A DNA stretch of 34,721 nt from Actinomycetes bacterium (GCA_023436605.1 JAEZIQ010000071.1:1-34721), one strand, 5' to 3'. Counted from the stretch's first letter, positions 7,895 through 16,502 are shown. Numbers and translations are program-made. Notes: generated by a model from the letters alone, not told the origin.

Positions 7895-8737
7895 TCAGAG
7901 CTCTTCGGCGATCCGCGGCGCTTCGCGGCGAAACACCCAGACCGCGAGGACACAGGTGCCGATGTAGATCGCGATCGCCGGCAGCAGCTCCAGCCAGCCC
8001 CCGGCGGCGGCGACGGCCCCGGGGGCCGACGGGTCGATCACCCAGTGGCGGGCCTGCTCGAAGATCGGAGTGAGCGGGTTGATCAGGATCCAGTTGATGT
8101 ATTCCTCCGGCACGATCTCCAGCGGGTAGAGCACCGGGGTGGCGTAAAAGAGCGCGGTCACAACGACCGACCAGATGATGCCGACGTCCCGGAAACGCAC
8201 GTAAAGCGCGGAGAGCAGCATCGCCAGGGCAACCGTGATCACGAATAGGGCCAGCACGACCAGCGGGAAGAGCAGCCACGTCCAGGTGATCGACACCCCG
8301 AAGGCGACCATGAAGATCAAAACTGCGACCAGGTTCAGGCCGAGGTTGAAGACTCCGGTCACGACAATCGAAAGAGGGATGACCAGACGCGGGAAATGGG
8401 TCTTGCGGACGATCCCTTCCTGACTGACCACCGAGGTCACCGAACCGATCGTGGATTCCTGGAAGAACGACATCAGGACGATGTTGAAGAGCAGCAGCAC
8501 GGGATAGAACTCGACCTCGGAGCCGATCCGGAAGATCCGCGTGAAGACGAAGAGCAGCACCGCGAAGAGCATCAGCGGCCGGGCCAGCGACCAGAGGTAC
8601 CCGAGGGCGGTGTCGAAATAGTTCTTCTTGAAATCGGTGACCGAGATCAGGTACAGCAGTTCGACGAAGCGCCTCCAGCCGCCGCCAAGCGCGGACGGTC
8701 CGGGGACCTCGACCAGTTCCTTCTCGCCGGAATTCAT
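7895..8737 (-). CDS. wzm: Polysaccharide ABC exporter permease (Wzm-type, ABC-2 family)
   Basis: The 280-residue integral membrane protein has about six hydrophobic segments: LMLFAVLLFVF, YPVLLLFNIVLMSFF, LVIPLSIVVTGVF, the WLLFPLVVLALFVITVALAML pair, and a C-terminal segment. The N-terminal amphipathic region LLYLISVTDFKKNYFDTALGYLW and the sequence FYATPVLYPLEIVPEEY are typical of Wzm/TagG transporters. It forms the membrane channel for lipid-linked glycans and pairs with the ATPase encoded immediately upstream. The ATG at 8737 overlaps the ATPase stop by 4 nt (ATGA), indicating translational coupling. Confidence 0.9.
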   Translation of the reverse strand: MNSGEKELVEVPGPSALGGGWRRFVELLYLISVTDFKKNYFDTALGYLWSLARPLMLFAVLLFVFTRIFRIGSEVEFYPVLLLFNIVLMSFFQESTIGSVTSVVSQEGIVRKTHFPRLVIPLSIVVTGVFNLGLNLVAVLIFMVAFGVSITWTWLLFPLVVLALFVITVALAMLLSALYVRFRDVGIIWSVVVTALFYATPVLYPLEIVPEEYINWILINPLTPIFEQARHWVIDPSAPGAVAAAGGWLELLPAIAIYIGTCVLAVWVFRREAPRIAEEL

Positions 8738-10020
8738 GACTCGTCCGGTTCCACGATCGACGTTTCGTGTTCCATCTCGACATCGAGGATGCCGGGTCCG
8801 GATGAGTTCCCGTAGACCATGAAGTCGATCGCCCCGACCATCCGCATCGCGATGTTGTCGAAGTTCCGGTGGCGAACCAGCCGGAAGCTGAAGTTGTAGC
8901 GCTCCGGCCTGAGCGGGCTCTCGAACTCGCTGACGAACGTGACCTTCTGGCCCGGCAGCAGCCGGTCGACCTCGCGGCCGTCGACCTTGGGGACGAAGCG
9001 GAAGTCCGCGACGTAGATCACTTCCGACTTGATGTAGGTGGCGAGGGCGCCGATGAACATCGGGTCCTCGATCTCCTCACGGACCTCGACCTCGACCACG
9101 GACCGGATCGGGTCGCCCTCGGCGACGTTGTAGATCCGGGTTCCCTCCTCGTCCTCGAGCCAGGCGCCAAGCATGACGGCGGCCCGTTCGTTGGCCGGCA
9201 TCAGCTGGTCGTGCTCGGCCGCGGCTTCGGCGAAGTTGCTCCTCATGTACTCGCGGCCGACGTCGCCGGGAGCCCCGATCTCCTTGATCCGCCCGTCCTC
9301 GAGCAGCATCGCCCGATCACAGAGCCGCTCAACGCTGTCCATGTCATGGGTGACCAGAATCACCGTCTTGCCGGCCTTTCGCATGTCGACGAAGGCGTCG
9401 TCGCACTTCTGCATGAATGCCGCGTCGCCGACCGCCAGCACCTCGTCGATCAGCAGGATGTCGACGTCCGCTTCGAGCATGGTCGAGAAGGCGAGCCGGA
9501 CCAGCATGCCCGAGGAGTAGTTCTTCAGCTTCAGGTCGGCGAAGCTCTCCAGCTCGGCGAACTCCAGCACACTGTCGATCCGGCTTTCGGCGAGCTTCCG
9601 GGGCAGGCCCATCATCAGCGCGTTGAGCACGATGTTCTCGCGGGCGTTCAGGTCGAGGTTGAAGCCGACCCCGAGTTCGATGAAGGGAGCGAGACGACCG
9701 GCCACCTTCAGCGAACCACGGTCCTTGGGGTAGATGCTGGCGAGGATCTTGAGCAGAGTGCTCTTACCGGAACCGTTACGTCCGGTGATGCCGAAGAACT
9801 CGCCCTCGTGGATGTCAAAGCTGACGTCCTTGAGAACGTCGAGTTCCCGGTAGGGCGGCCGACGGAACGGGTGCACCGCCCGTTCCTTGAGCGAATCGAT
9901 CTTGCGCTCCGGAATCCGGAAGGACTTGCTGAGGTTGCGAGACGAGATCACGACCGGACGGTCGGTCAGATCGCGGCCGGCCGGCAGCTCACGGGAACTT
10001 TCAGGAGTTTTCGTAGCCAA
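8734..10020 (-). CDS. wzt: Polysaccharide ABC exporter ATPase with C-terminal cargo-binding-type domain (Wzt-type)
   Basis: The 428-residue product has a nucleotide-binding domain in residues 24-250. It shows Walker A GRNGSGKST (80-88), a signature YSSGM (168-172), Walker B DILLIDE (187-193) and H-loop His225. The NBD is of the TagH/Wzt subtype, with SIYPKDRGSLKVAGRLAPF. The last 150 residues (about 280-420) form a beta-rich extension like the Wzt C-terminal domain, which in O-antigen systems recognises a terminal modification such as a methyl cap. That fits the many methyltransferases here. The start is TTG at 10020 with TAGCCT 10 nt upstream. The upstream glycosyltransferase gene ends 24 nt away, so the three minus-strand genes may also be co-transcribed. 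Confidence 0.9.
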   Translation of the reverse strand: MATKTPESSRELPAGRDLTDRPVVISSRNLSKSFRIPERKIDSLKERAVHPFRRPPYRELDVLKDVSFDIHEGEFFGITGRNGSGKSTLLKILASIYPKDRGSLKVAGRLAPFIELGVGFNLDLNARENIVLNALMMGLPRKLAESRIDSVLEFAELESFADLKLKNYSSGMLVRLAFSTMLEADVDILLIDEVLAVGDAAFMQKCDDAFVDMRKAGKTVILVTHDMDSVERLCDRAMLLEDGRIKEIGAPGDVGREYMRSNFAEAAAEHDQLMPANERAAVMLGAWLEDEEGTRIYNVAEGDPIRSVVEVEVREEIEDPMFIGALATYIKSEVIYVADFRFVPKVDGREVDRLLPGQKVTFVSEFESPLRPERYNFSFRLVRHRNFDNIAMRMVGAIDFMVYGNSSGPGILDVEMEHETSIVEPDES

Positions 10021-10036
10021 ACCGCTGCGGAGGCTA
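10021..10036 (-). promoter_or_regulatory. -10 element before the exporter ATPase gene
   Basis: On the minus strand TAGCCT (10031-10036) ends 10 nt before the TTG start at 10020. There is no Shine-Dalgarno. It would be an internal promoter within the glycosyltransferase-exporter cluster. Confidence 0.35.
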
Positions 10037-10044
10037 CCCGACGC

Positions 10045-12291
10045 CTACGGGTCTCCGAGCAGTGCCAGCACCCTCGACATGACCTGCCCGTCCAGCGCTT
10101 CATCCCAGTCATCGCTCCAGGCGAAGTGGGAAGAGCGGGCTCGCGCTTCGTAATCACCGGTGCGGGCGACGGCCTCCCGGAGACCGGCCAGCACCGCCCC
10201 CGAATCCGGTTCGACCGCGATCAGGTTGCCCGAGATCGCCGACAGTTTCTCCCGCGTCTTGCTCTCCCCCCAGGTGGTGGTCACGACCGACATTCCGGCC
10301 CGGGCCATCTCCAGCGGCACCAGACTCGGGTGTGGTGCGTCCATCAGGGCGATGCCGAGGTCATGGGCCGCAAGGAAGCGTCCGTAGTCGGCCTGGCCGG
10401 TGCGGGGCAGGATCTCGAGGTTGCGACCGCCACCGAGATCGACCCGGCTGACCGAACCGGTCGACCCGATTGCCTGGAAACTCCACTCTTCGCCGAAGAC
10501 CCCTTCGGCCACCGCTTCCCTCAAGGCGGCCAGCCCCACCTCGTAGAGGTTGCGGGCCGCGTGGGCTTCGGGTCGCGCGTAGAAGATCAGGCGCGGGTTC
10601 TGCCTCCCGTCCAGCTCCTCTGCGGTCGGCTCCGGAATCGGGGTGATCGCGTTGTTGAAAAAGGCCGAGCGGCGGTCGCCTTCCTCGGCGCCGTGGGCGT
10701 AAACCCCGATTGATTCCTCCCGGAAGAAGTCCTGGAGGATCGCGGTGGAAAAGAGCGCGTTGTGCCCGAAGCTGTAGGACTCTTCGGCCAGTTCGGCCCA
10801 CTTGCCCTTCGGCACGGTCAGCGGCTCGTACTCCTGGATCATGTAGAGGAAGGGGCGCTGAGCCGGGGCGGCGAGCCGGGCGGCGATGTGGGCGGTCCAC
10901 CAGGTGGTGGCGATGAAGCTGTCGTTCTCGCTGACCCGGAACGGCTCGCGGCCATCGCGGGCAAAGGTGATCTCGACCTTCTCGAACAGCCCTTCGAGCT
11001 GGCTGAACGACTCGACCCGGGCTTTCCAGTCGGCCGGCAGTGGCGGAGTCGGATCGACCGCGACGATGCGAACCCGACTTCCTTCCTCGGCCAACCGGCG
11101 GGCCAGGTTGAACTTGGCGATGTACCCGCCGAAGAGATGGTCGAGATCGATTGTCGGGATCAGCAGGTTGACCCGCTCGGGCTGGGCTTTCGAGACGACC
11201 GGAAACAGCGGCGCCACTTTCTGCCTCATCTGGGGGGTGATCTCGGTCTCGACCTTGAGTCCGGTTGAAACAGGGGCGACGGCCTTCTTCGGCAGCCGTC
11301 GCTTGACCGCGGCGAGGTGGCGGTAAAGGATGCCGCGGACCAGCACCCTTTCCATCCCGAGCGTCTCGGTGTGACCCCAGAGACGCCGCAGCGGCCGCAG
11401 GGCCAGCCAAAGGAGACTGGAGAGGGAACGGTCGCTGCCGATGAACCGCTCGAGTTGCCGCTTCCTGCGGCGGTCGATCCGGCCCTCGGTCCGGTCGAGC
11501 GTGACCTGGGCCAGGCCGCGTAACCGGAGATAGACGTCAAAGTAGGCCGAGGCCCAGCCACCGAGGATTTCCCGCCAGCGACGCGGATCCAGCCGCCGCC
11601 AGCCGAACCGCATCAGCCCGGCGTTGGCCTTCTCGTGGCCGAGCACCGCTCCGCCGTGCTGGACGTAGTCGTAGAGCGGACGGTCGACGTATGAGATCCC
11701 TTCGGCAGCAAGTGCGACCAGGGCGAGCCAGTGGTCGTGGTACTGCTCGCCCGGCAGCTCCGGAAACGGCAGGGCGAGGTCGAGCACGGAGCGGCGGATC
11801 ATTGAAGCGGCCCCGGTCACGGTGTTGGCGACCAGCAGCGAGATCAGGTCGTCCCATCTGTTCTGGCGACTGGTCCAGTAAGTGGGGGCGATCAGGTTGC
11901 CGGCTTCGTCGACCAGACGCTGGTCGCTGTAGACCAGCCCGGAATCACCGATCGCCGCCGCCAGGGTGGCCAGTTTGTCCTCGTCCCAGACGTCGTCCTG
12001 GTCACTCAGCGCGATCAGGTCGAACTCCTCCGGGACCATCGAAAGGGCCCGCTCGAAGTTCCGGTAAAAGCCCAGGTTGGCGTCGGAGCGGGAGAGCGTG
12101 AACCGATCGTCGCCCGCGATCACCTCCTCGATCGAGGCGAGTCCCTGGGGGCCGGAATGGTCGTCGCTGATGAAGCAATGCCACTCGCAGCCGGTCTGGG
12201 CGCGAATCGAATCGACCTGCCGGCGGAACAGTTCCCGGTCGGGATTGAAGGTGGCCATGGCGATGGCAACCTTGGGCTGGCCTGCGGGCAT
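10045..12291 (-). CDS. Bifunctional glycosyltransferase: GT2 domain fused to a WsaF-like rhamnosyltransferase domain
   Basis: The 748-residue product carries two transferase domains. The N-terminal GT2 (about residues 6-230) starts VAIAMATFNPD, has SDDHSG, and shows SDQDDVWDEDKL, a DxD-like metal site typical of rhamnosyl-type GT2s. A basic linker of about 140 residues follows. The C-terminal domain (about 370-740) has NLLIPTIDLDHLFGGYIAKFNLA, MIQEYEP, and a FYARPEAHAARNLYEVGL segment. These match the WsaF family, which in Geobacillus builds an S-layer rhamnan. The product probably adds two successive sugars, at least one of them rhamnose. The start is ATG at 12291 with GATACT 7 nt upstream. 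No membrane segment is present. The sugar identity is inferred. Confidence 0.85.
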   Translation of the reverse strand: MPAGQPKVAIAMATFNPDRELFRRQVDSIRAQTGCEWHCFISDDHSGPQGLASIEEVIAGDDRFTLSRSDANLGFYRNFERALSMVPEEFDLIALSDQDDVWDEDKLATLAAAIGDSGLVYSDQRLVDEAGNLIAPTYWTSRQNRWDDLISLLVANTVTGAASMIRRSVLDLALPFPELPGEQYHDHWLALVALAAEGISYVDRPLYDYVQHGGAVLGHEKANAGLMRFGWRRLDPRRWREILGGWASAYFDVYLRLRGLAQVTLDRTEGRIDRRRKRQLERFIGSDRSLSSLLWLALRPLRRLWGHTETLGMERVLVRGILYRHLAAVKRRLPKKAVAPVSTGLKVETEITPQMRQKVAPLFPVVSKAQPERVNLLIPTIDLDHLFGGYIAKFNLARRLAEEGSRVRIVAVDPTPPLPADWKARVESFSQLEGLFEKVEITFARDGREPFRVSENDSFIATTWWTAHIAARLAAPAQRPFLYMIQEYEPLTVPKGKWAELAEESYSFGHNALFSTAILQDFFREESIGVYAHGAEEGDRRSAFFNNAITPIPEPTAEELDGRQNPRLIFYARPEAHAARNLYEVGLAALREAVAEGVFGEEWSFQAIGSTGSVSRVDLGGGRNLEILPRTGQADYGRFLAAHDLGIALMDAPHPSLVPLEMARAGMSVVTTTWGESKTREKLSAISGNLIAVEPDSGAVLAGLREAVARTGDYEARARSSHFAWSDDWDEALDGQVMSRVLALLGDP

Positions 12292-12298
12292 GGCGGTG

Positions 12299-12310
12299 AG
12301 TATCTAGGAT
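12299..12310. promoter_or_regulatory. Abutting divergent -10 elements in a 27-bp intergenic gap
   Basis: Minus strand: GATACT (12299-12304) ends 7 nt before the ATG at 12291. Plus strand: TAGGAT (12305-12310) ends 8 nt before the ATG at 12319. The two hexamers touch, and the whole divergent gap is 27 bp (12292-12318). Both mRNAs would be leaderless, and the two polymerases could not bind together. Confidence 0.5.
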
Positions 12311-12318
12311 CGCAGCCC

Positions 12319-13035
12319 ATGTGGCATGACTCGAAAGTCACGGTCGTCCTGATGACCTACGCGGAGAAGGACTCGATCCGGAAGGTGATCGAGGACTTCG
12401 AAGCGACCGGCGTCGTCGACGAAATCCTGGTCGTAAACAACAACGCCCAGGAGGGAACCTCGGAAGAGGTCGCCCCGACCTCGGCCCGCGAAGTGATGGA
12501 GACCGACCAGGGATACGGCCACGCGATCCGGCGCGGACTTCACGAGTCGACCGGGGACCTGGTCGTGCTGGCCGAGCCGGACGGCACCTTCCTCGCCAAG
12601 GACATCATCAAGCTGCTGGCCTATTCCGAGGAAGTCGACGCGGTGCTCGGCACCCGGACCACCAACGAGCTGATCTGGGAAGGAGCCAACATGGGCGCCT
12701 TCCTCAAATGGGGCAACTGGGCCGTGGCGAAGATGGTCGAGTTCATCTTCAACACGAGCCACCTCAGCGACATCGGCTGCACCTACCGGCTGCTGACCCG
12801 CGAGACCGCCGACTTCCTGGCCGCCAACATGAAGGTCGGCACCAGCCACGCCGGCCCCGAGATGCTGATGCTCCTGCTTGCCTCGAAGCGCCGCTTCGTC
12901 GAGGTCCCGGTCAACTACCTGCCCCGGGTCGGCACCTCCTCGGTGACCGGCGACTACGGCGTCGCCTTCCTGCTCGGACTGCGCATGATCCGGCTGATCC
13001 TCGGATTCCGATTGAGGGCCCGCCGGATCGAGTAA
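12319..13035 (+). CDS. Family 2 glycosyltransferase (polyprenol-phosphate type)
   Basis: The 238-residue soluble GT-A protein starts VTVVLMTYAEKDSIRKVIEDF and contains a VVNNNAQEGT loop. It has the metal/donor motif LAEPDGTF (about residues 90-97), GTRTTN, and a TYRLLTRE acceptor-side motif typical of DPM1/polyprenyl-phosphate transferases. There is no C-terminal membrane pair. I set the start at ATG 12319, because the longer frame back to 12157 overlaps the divergent gene. TAGGAT lies 8 nt upstream. It likely transfers a sugar to a lipid carrier or a growing glycan. The next gene, a membrane GT-C-like protein, begins 30 nt downstream and may use the product. Confidence 0.88.
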   Translation: MWHDSKVTVVLMTYAEKDSIRKVIEDFEATGVVDEILVVNNNAQEGTSEEVAPTSAREVMETDQGYGHAIRRGLHESTGDLVVLAEPDGTFLAKDIIKLLAYSEEVDAVLGTRTTNELIWEGANMGAFLKWGNWAVAKMVEFIFNTSHLSDIGCTYRLLTRETADFLAANMKVGTSHAGPEMLMLLLASKRRFVEVPVNYLPRVGTSSVTGDYGVAFLLGLRMIRLILGFRLRARRIE

Positions 13036-13065
13036 CAAACCGGCCTCTCCGAAACGAAGGGAATC

Positions 13066-14703
13066 GTGGAGAAACAAAAACCAACGGCAGACTCACTGGC
13101 CCGGATTGGCCTTGGCGTCGCGCTCGCCGCATCTGCCGCTTTCCTCTTCCATTACCGGCACGAGATCGACTTCGTCGCTGACGACTGGTGGTTCATCAGG
13201 GACCGCAGCTCCGGCGGGATCGACACCCTGCTCGCTCCTCACAGTGAGCACATCGCCTTCGTCCCGGTGATCCTCTACCGGCTCTCCTTCGCCCTGTTCG
13301 GACTCGAGTCGGCGATCCCGCTTCATGTCTTGAGCCTCGCGGTCTTCCTGGCCAGCGTCGTTGCCTTCTTCGTGTATCTCCGGGATCAGATCGGGGAACC
13401 GGCCGCGGCCCTGGTCTCAATCGCGATCCTCTTCATGGGTACCGCGTACCACGACCTCCTGTGGACGTTCCAGATCGGCTACTCGCTCTCGATCCTCTTC
13501 GGACTGGTCGCGCTGATCGCGCTCGACCGGGAGGAACGGTGGAGCCGCCCGGCCGGCTGCCTCGCATTGCTCGTGGCAGTCACGAGCTCGTCGCTCGGAC
13601 TGCCGTTCATGGTCGGCGCGGCCGTTCAGCTCTTCTGCCGGGAAGGCCTGTCGATCTGGCGGAACTACGTGCTGCTGGTTCCCTCGCTGACCTTCCTGCT
13701 CTGGTACTTCGTCAAAGGAACCGAGGCGGAAAGCTACGTGAGCTTCGAGAACGCACTTGGCATCCCGGCGTATCTCTACGAGTCACTCGAAGCGGTCGCC
13801 ACGGGGCTGGCCGGGATCCACGCTCTGCCCTCTCCCTTCGAGGAGATCCTCGGCATAGCCGCCGTATTGGTGGTGGTCGCCGCCGTCTCGACCCAGCTGT
13901 GGCGAACGAAGTCGTTGCCGGTCCAGTTCCTGGTCGGCCTTGCCGCCGGGCTCACCTTCTGGGTACTGATCGCCCTGAACCAGCCCGACGGGATCGGCCG
14001 GCCGGCCGACCTCAGCCGCTACCAGTACCCGGGGGCAATCTTCCTGATCATGATCATCGCCGGCGCCTTTACCGGATCGAGACTGAAGGGCAAGGGCCTC
14101 GCCGCGCTGGGAACCCTCGTGGCAGTCGCGCTCGTGGCGGGACTGTCGCCGTTCTCGGAAGGAGCAAAGCTTCTCCGCACCGGAGCCGACTACTCGACCG
14201 CATCGATCACCGCACTGGGACTGGCCGGCGAGCGTGCCGTTCCTGAAGGCGAGGTCACGCTGGTGCCGTTCTTCGACCTCACCCTGCGCCGCGACCGGTA
14301 CCTCTCGCTCGAGTCCCGGTACGGACTGCCCGAATTCTCCGAGGAGGAGATCCCCGGCCTGGACGGCGGACTCCGCAGCAAGATCGATGTCGACCTGATG
14401 AATCTGCTCGGCCTCGGGCTAAAGTCCGGTCCGGCCGCGAGCAGAGATTGCCGGACCATCCCCGCCGGAACCGAAGTCCCGGCGGCAACCACGACCGGGG
14501 GCAGGTTCAGCTTCCGATCCCGGAGCTCCGGCTACGAGGTCAGGGCCTCACGTTTCGCACCCGGAACACTCACCCTGGGGAGGGGTCGCGCCGGAGAAAC
14601 CCGGACCTTGACCATCCCGCCCGATGATGCGAATACCCCCTGGCGGATATTCGTCACCAGCGACGGGCCGGTCAGGTTCTGTGAGAGCGGGAAAGGCACC
14701 TAG
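13066..14703 (+). CDS. Polytopic membrane protein resembling GT-C glycosyltransferases
   Basis: The 545-residue product has roughly ten hydrophobic segments in residues 12-370 and then a soluble C-terminal domain of about 170 residues. The first extracytoplasmic loop holds an acidic pair (FVADDWWF, Asp39-Asp40), as in GT-C enzymes that use polyprenol-phosphate sugars. A SEHIAFVPVI segment follows, placed like the conserved loop residues of that class. This supports a lipid-linked sugar transferase on the outer membrane face, but sequence similarity is low and a non-enzymatic role is possible. The start is GTG at 13066 with GAAGG 5 nt upstream. It runs with the GT2 gene ahead of it, which may supply the donor. 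Confidence 0.7.
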   Translation: MEKQKPTADSLARIGLGVALAASAAFLFHYRHEIDFVADDWWFIRDRSSGGIDTLLAPHSEHIAFVPVILYRLSFALFGLESAIPLHVLSLAVFLASVVAFFVYLRDQIGEPAAALVSIAILFMGTAYHDLLWTFQIGYSLSILFGLVALIALDREERWSRPAGCLALLVAVTSSSLGLPFMVGAAVQLFCREGLSIWRNYVLLVPSLTFLLWYFVKGTEAESYVSFENALGIPAYLYESLEAVATGLAGIHALPSPFEEILGIAAVLVVVAAVSTQLWRTKSLPVQFLVGLAAGLTFWVLIALNQPDGIGRPADLSRYQYPGAIFLIMIIAGAFTGSRLKGKGLAALGTLVAVALVAGLSPFSEGAKLLRTGADYSTASITALGLAGERAVPEGEVTLVPFFDLTLRRDRYLSLESRYGLPEFSEEEIPGLDGGLRSKIDVDLMNLLGLGLKSGPAASRDCRTIPAGTEVPAATTTGGRFSFRSRSSGYEVRASRFAPGTLTLGRGRAGETRTLTIPPDDANTPWRIFVTSDGPVRFCESGKGT

Positions 14704-14715
14704 CCCTGCAAGGGC
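14703..14715. terminator. Small hairpin at convergent gene ends
   Basis: GCCCT, GCA and AGGGC form a 5-bp stem that overlaps the plus-strand stop codon. The opposing gene ends at 14728. The stem is weak and lacks a U-tract. Confidence 0.25.
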
Positions 14716-14727
14716 GGCACCCCTCGC

Positions 14728-15789
14728 TCAGAAAGCCATCGGGACGTAGTTCTCGGGGTACGACGAGGGGCCGAAGAACCAGCTCTCGATCGCGTAACGC
14801 GGGTTCGGCATGCTCGGGTCCGAACCGGTCTGATGCAGGAAGAGATGGTCGAAGAGCAGGGCGTCACCCGGGTTGAAGATCGGGCGGACGATGCCGATGT
14901 CGCCGGCCGCCTCGGCCGCGCTCTTGTCCGAAATCTGGAAGTCGAGAGTCGTGCCCTCGCCGCCGGGCTGGACGAAGTAGTCGAGCCGGGTCGGAGCGAT
15001 GTCCATCGACGGGGCAACGTCGCCGCAGCGCGAAAGCGAAAGCCACACGTTGAGCGAGCGAACGTCCTCGCCCATGAACTTGCCGTCCTGGTGCCAGCCG
15101 CCCGGGATCTCCGGCAGCGCCTTGCGCAGGGTGCACTTCTGGGCCGAGATCGCCGGCTTCTCGCCGAGGTAGCCCTCGATCACCCAGCGCAGGTTTGACT
15201 GCTCCATCGCGTCGAGCATGTCGAAAAGCATGCGGGGCGCATCCGCGGCCAGAACGCCGCCGCCCTCTTCGACCCACTCCCGCTCGGCGACGAAGAAGCC
15301 GTCCTGGGGCTGGATCTCGTCATAGAAACCCTGGGGGTCGGCCTCGCCCTCGTCGAGCTTGCCTCGCACCTCGAAGGAGTGATCGATGTCGGCGGCAAGG
15401 GCCAGGGCGCGCTCCTCGGGCATGACGTTGCGGACCAGCAGGCAGCCGGCTTCGAGGAAGGCCGCGCGGACGACCTCGGGGCTGAGTTCGTCGGGGGTGA
15501 TCTCCGGGCAGCGGGACTGTTCCCCGCGGGCGGGAACTTCCGCTGCCGGTTCGGGGTACTGCGGGTTCTCCGGCGCGTTGTCCAGGAGGTTGATGCCGCC
15601 CAGGTGCCTGATGTCGCGGAGTTCGCGCTCGATCTGGGGGTCACGCGAGCTGCGGTTTGCCGCGTTCAGCGTGTCGATCGCCTCGAAGAACTTGCCTTCG
15701 GCGACCAGGTTCTCTGCCTCGATCGATTCCGGACGGCGTTCCTTTACTGCAGTGTCAGCCGAGCGGTTCTTGCGGGAACGGAACAGCAT
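14728..15789 (-). CDS. Phytanoyl-CoA dioxygenase (PhyH)-family Fe(II)/2-oxoglutarate oxygenase
   Basis: The 353-residue product has an N-terminal region of about 100 residues with a short helical-repeat look (AENLVAEGKFFEAIDTLN), then a PhyH double-stranded beta-helix. The iron ligands are HxD in GGWHQDG (about His233/Asp235) and a distal His in FDHLFLHQTG (about His315 or His319). An Arg in NPRYAIESW (about 331) should bind 2-oxoglutarate. PhyH enzymes hydroxylate small molecules, lipids or nucleotide-linked sugars; the substrate here is unknown. The start is decided by GGAGGT at 15798-15803 on the minus strand: ATG at 15789 is 8 nt away and an in-frame TTG at 15792 is 5 nt away. Its position in a glycan locus suggests sugar or lipid modification. 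Confidence 0.85.
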   Translation of the reverse strand: MLFRSRKNRSADTAVKERRPESIEAENLVAEGKFFEAIDTLNAANRSSRDPQIERELRDIRHLGGINLLDNAPENPQYPEPAAEVPARGEQSRCPEITPDELSPEVVRAAFLEAGCLLVRNVMPEERALALAADIDHSFEVRGKLDEGEADPQGFYDEIQPQDGFFVAEREWVEEGGGVLAADAPRMLFDMLDAMEQSNLRWVIEGYLGEKPAISAQKCTLRKALPEIPGGWHQDGKFMGEDVRSLNVWLSLSRCGDVAPSMDIAPTRLDYFVQPGGEGTTLDFQISDKSAAEAAGDIGIVRPIFNPGDALLFDHLFLHQTGSDPSMPNPRYAIESWFFGPSSYPENYVPMAF

Positions 15790-15893
15790 CAATACCTACC
15801 TCCAAATTTGGACCCGGTACGGGAGAGTTTGGGCAGGCTAACACTACCCACAGTTGATCGACCCAAAATTGCGGTCAACTACGCAAGTTGAAA

Positions 15894-16502
15894 TCAGCCG
15901 GATTCCTGCTGCCGCGCGGGAACCCCGGCCACCGTCGCACCTTCGGGAACGTCCCGGGCCACGACCGCGTTGGCACCCACCTTGGCTCCCGCCCCGACGG
16001 TGACCGGACCGATCAGCTTGGCCCCGGTACCGACAAAGACGTTTTCCTTGACGGTCGGACCCTGCAGCACTCCCTGCTTCAGTCCCAGGGTGACCCAGGG
16101 ACCGATCACCGATCCCGAGCCAACCTCGGTCAAGCCGTCCAGCACCACCTGCCCATGGATGATGTAGATGCCGGGGTGGAGCAGGACCGGGTCACCAATC
16201 GAAACCTGGGCACTCGACATCGAGATCTTGTGCAGCAGACGGGGCAGAACCGGGATGCCCCGGGCCAGCAGCCGCATCCGCAGGCGGTAACAGACCTGGG
16301 CGAAAAAGGCGTCACTAACCCAGCAGAGCCGCAGTGCCCTGAATGCCGTCCGGAGGCCGCCGCCACTCTCCTCGAAGCCTTCCCCGCGATGGAGCGAGGT
16401 GATTCGCACATCCTCGGTGACCGCGATCCGGAAACCGGGCTGCCGGGCGTGAAGGCGCTTCCAGAGCGCTTTTCTCTCGGCCTTGGTCGATTGCGAACTC
16501 AT
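15894..16502 (-). CDS. Left-handed beta-helix acetyltransferase (serine acetyltransferase-like)
   Basis: The 202-residue product has an N-terminal helical part of about 90 residues containing FAQVCYRLRMRLLARG and then hexapeptide repeats. These include ISIGD-like SAQVSIGDPV, a HPGIYIIHG block holding a likely catalytic His, and the GTGAKLIGPVTVGAGAKVGANAVVARDVPEG coil typical of CysE-type and sugar O-acetyltransferases. It should move an acetyl group from acetyl-CoA in the cytoplasm. In this setting glycan or nucleotide-sugar acetylation is more likely than cysteine synthesis, but the sequence alone cannot settle this. It diverges from the methyltransferase at 16541 with a 38-bp gap. Confidence 0.85.
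   Translation of the reverse strand: MSSQSTKAERKALWKRLHARQPGFRIAVTEDVRITSLHRGEGFEESGGGLRTAFRALRLCWVSDAFFAQVCYRLRMRLLARGIPVLPRLLHKISMSSAQVSIGDPVLLHPGIYIIHGQVVLDGLTEVGSGSVIGPWVTLGLKQGVLQGPTVKENVFVGTGAKLIGPVTVGAGAKVGANAVVARDVPEGATVAGVPARQQESG

Noticed and set aside
8869..10713. 614-codon open frame on the plus strand
   Set aside because: It is antisense to the Wzt-type ATPase and the glycosyltransferase. Composition is charged and featureless, typical of GC-rich shadow frames.
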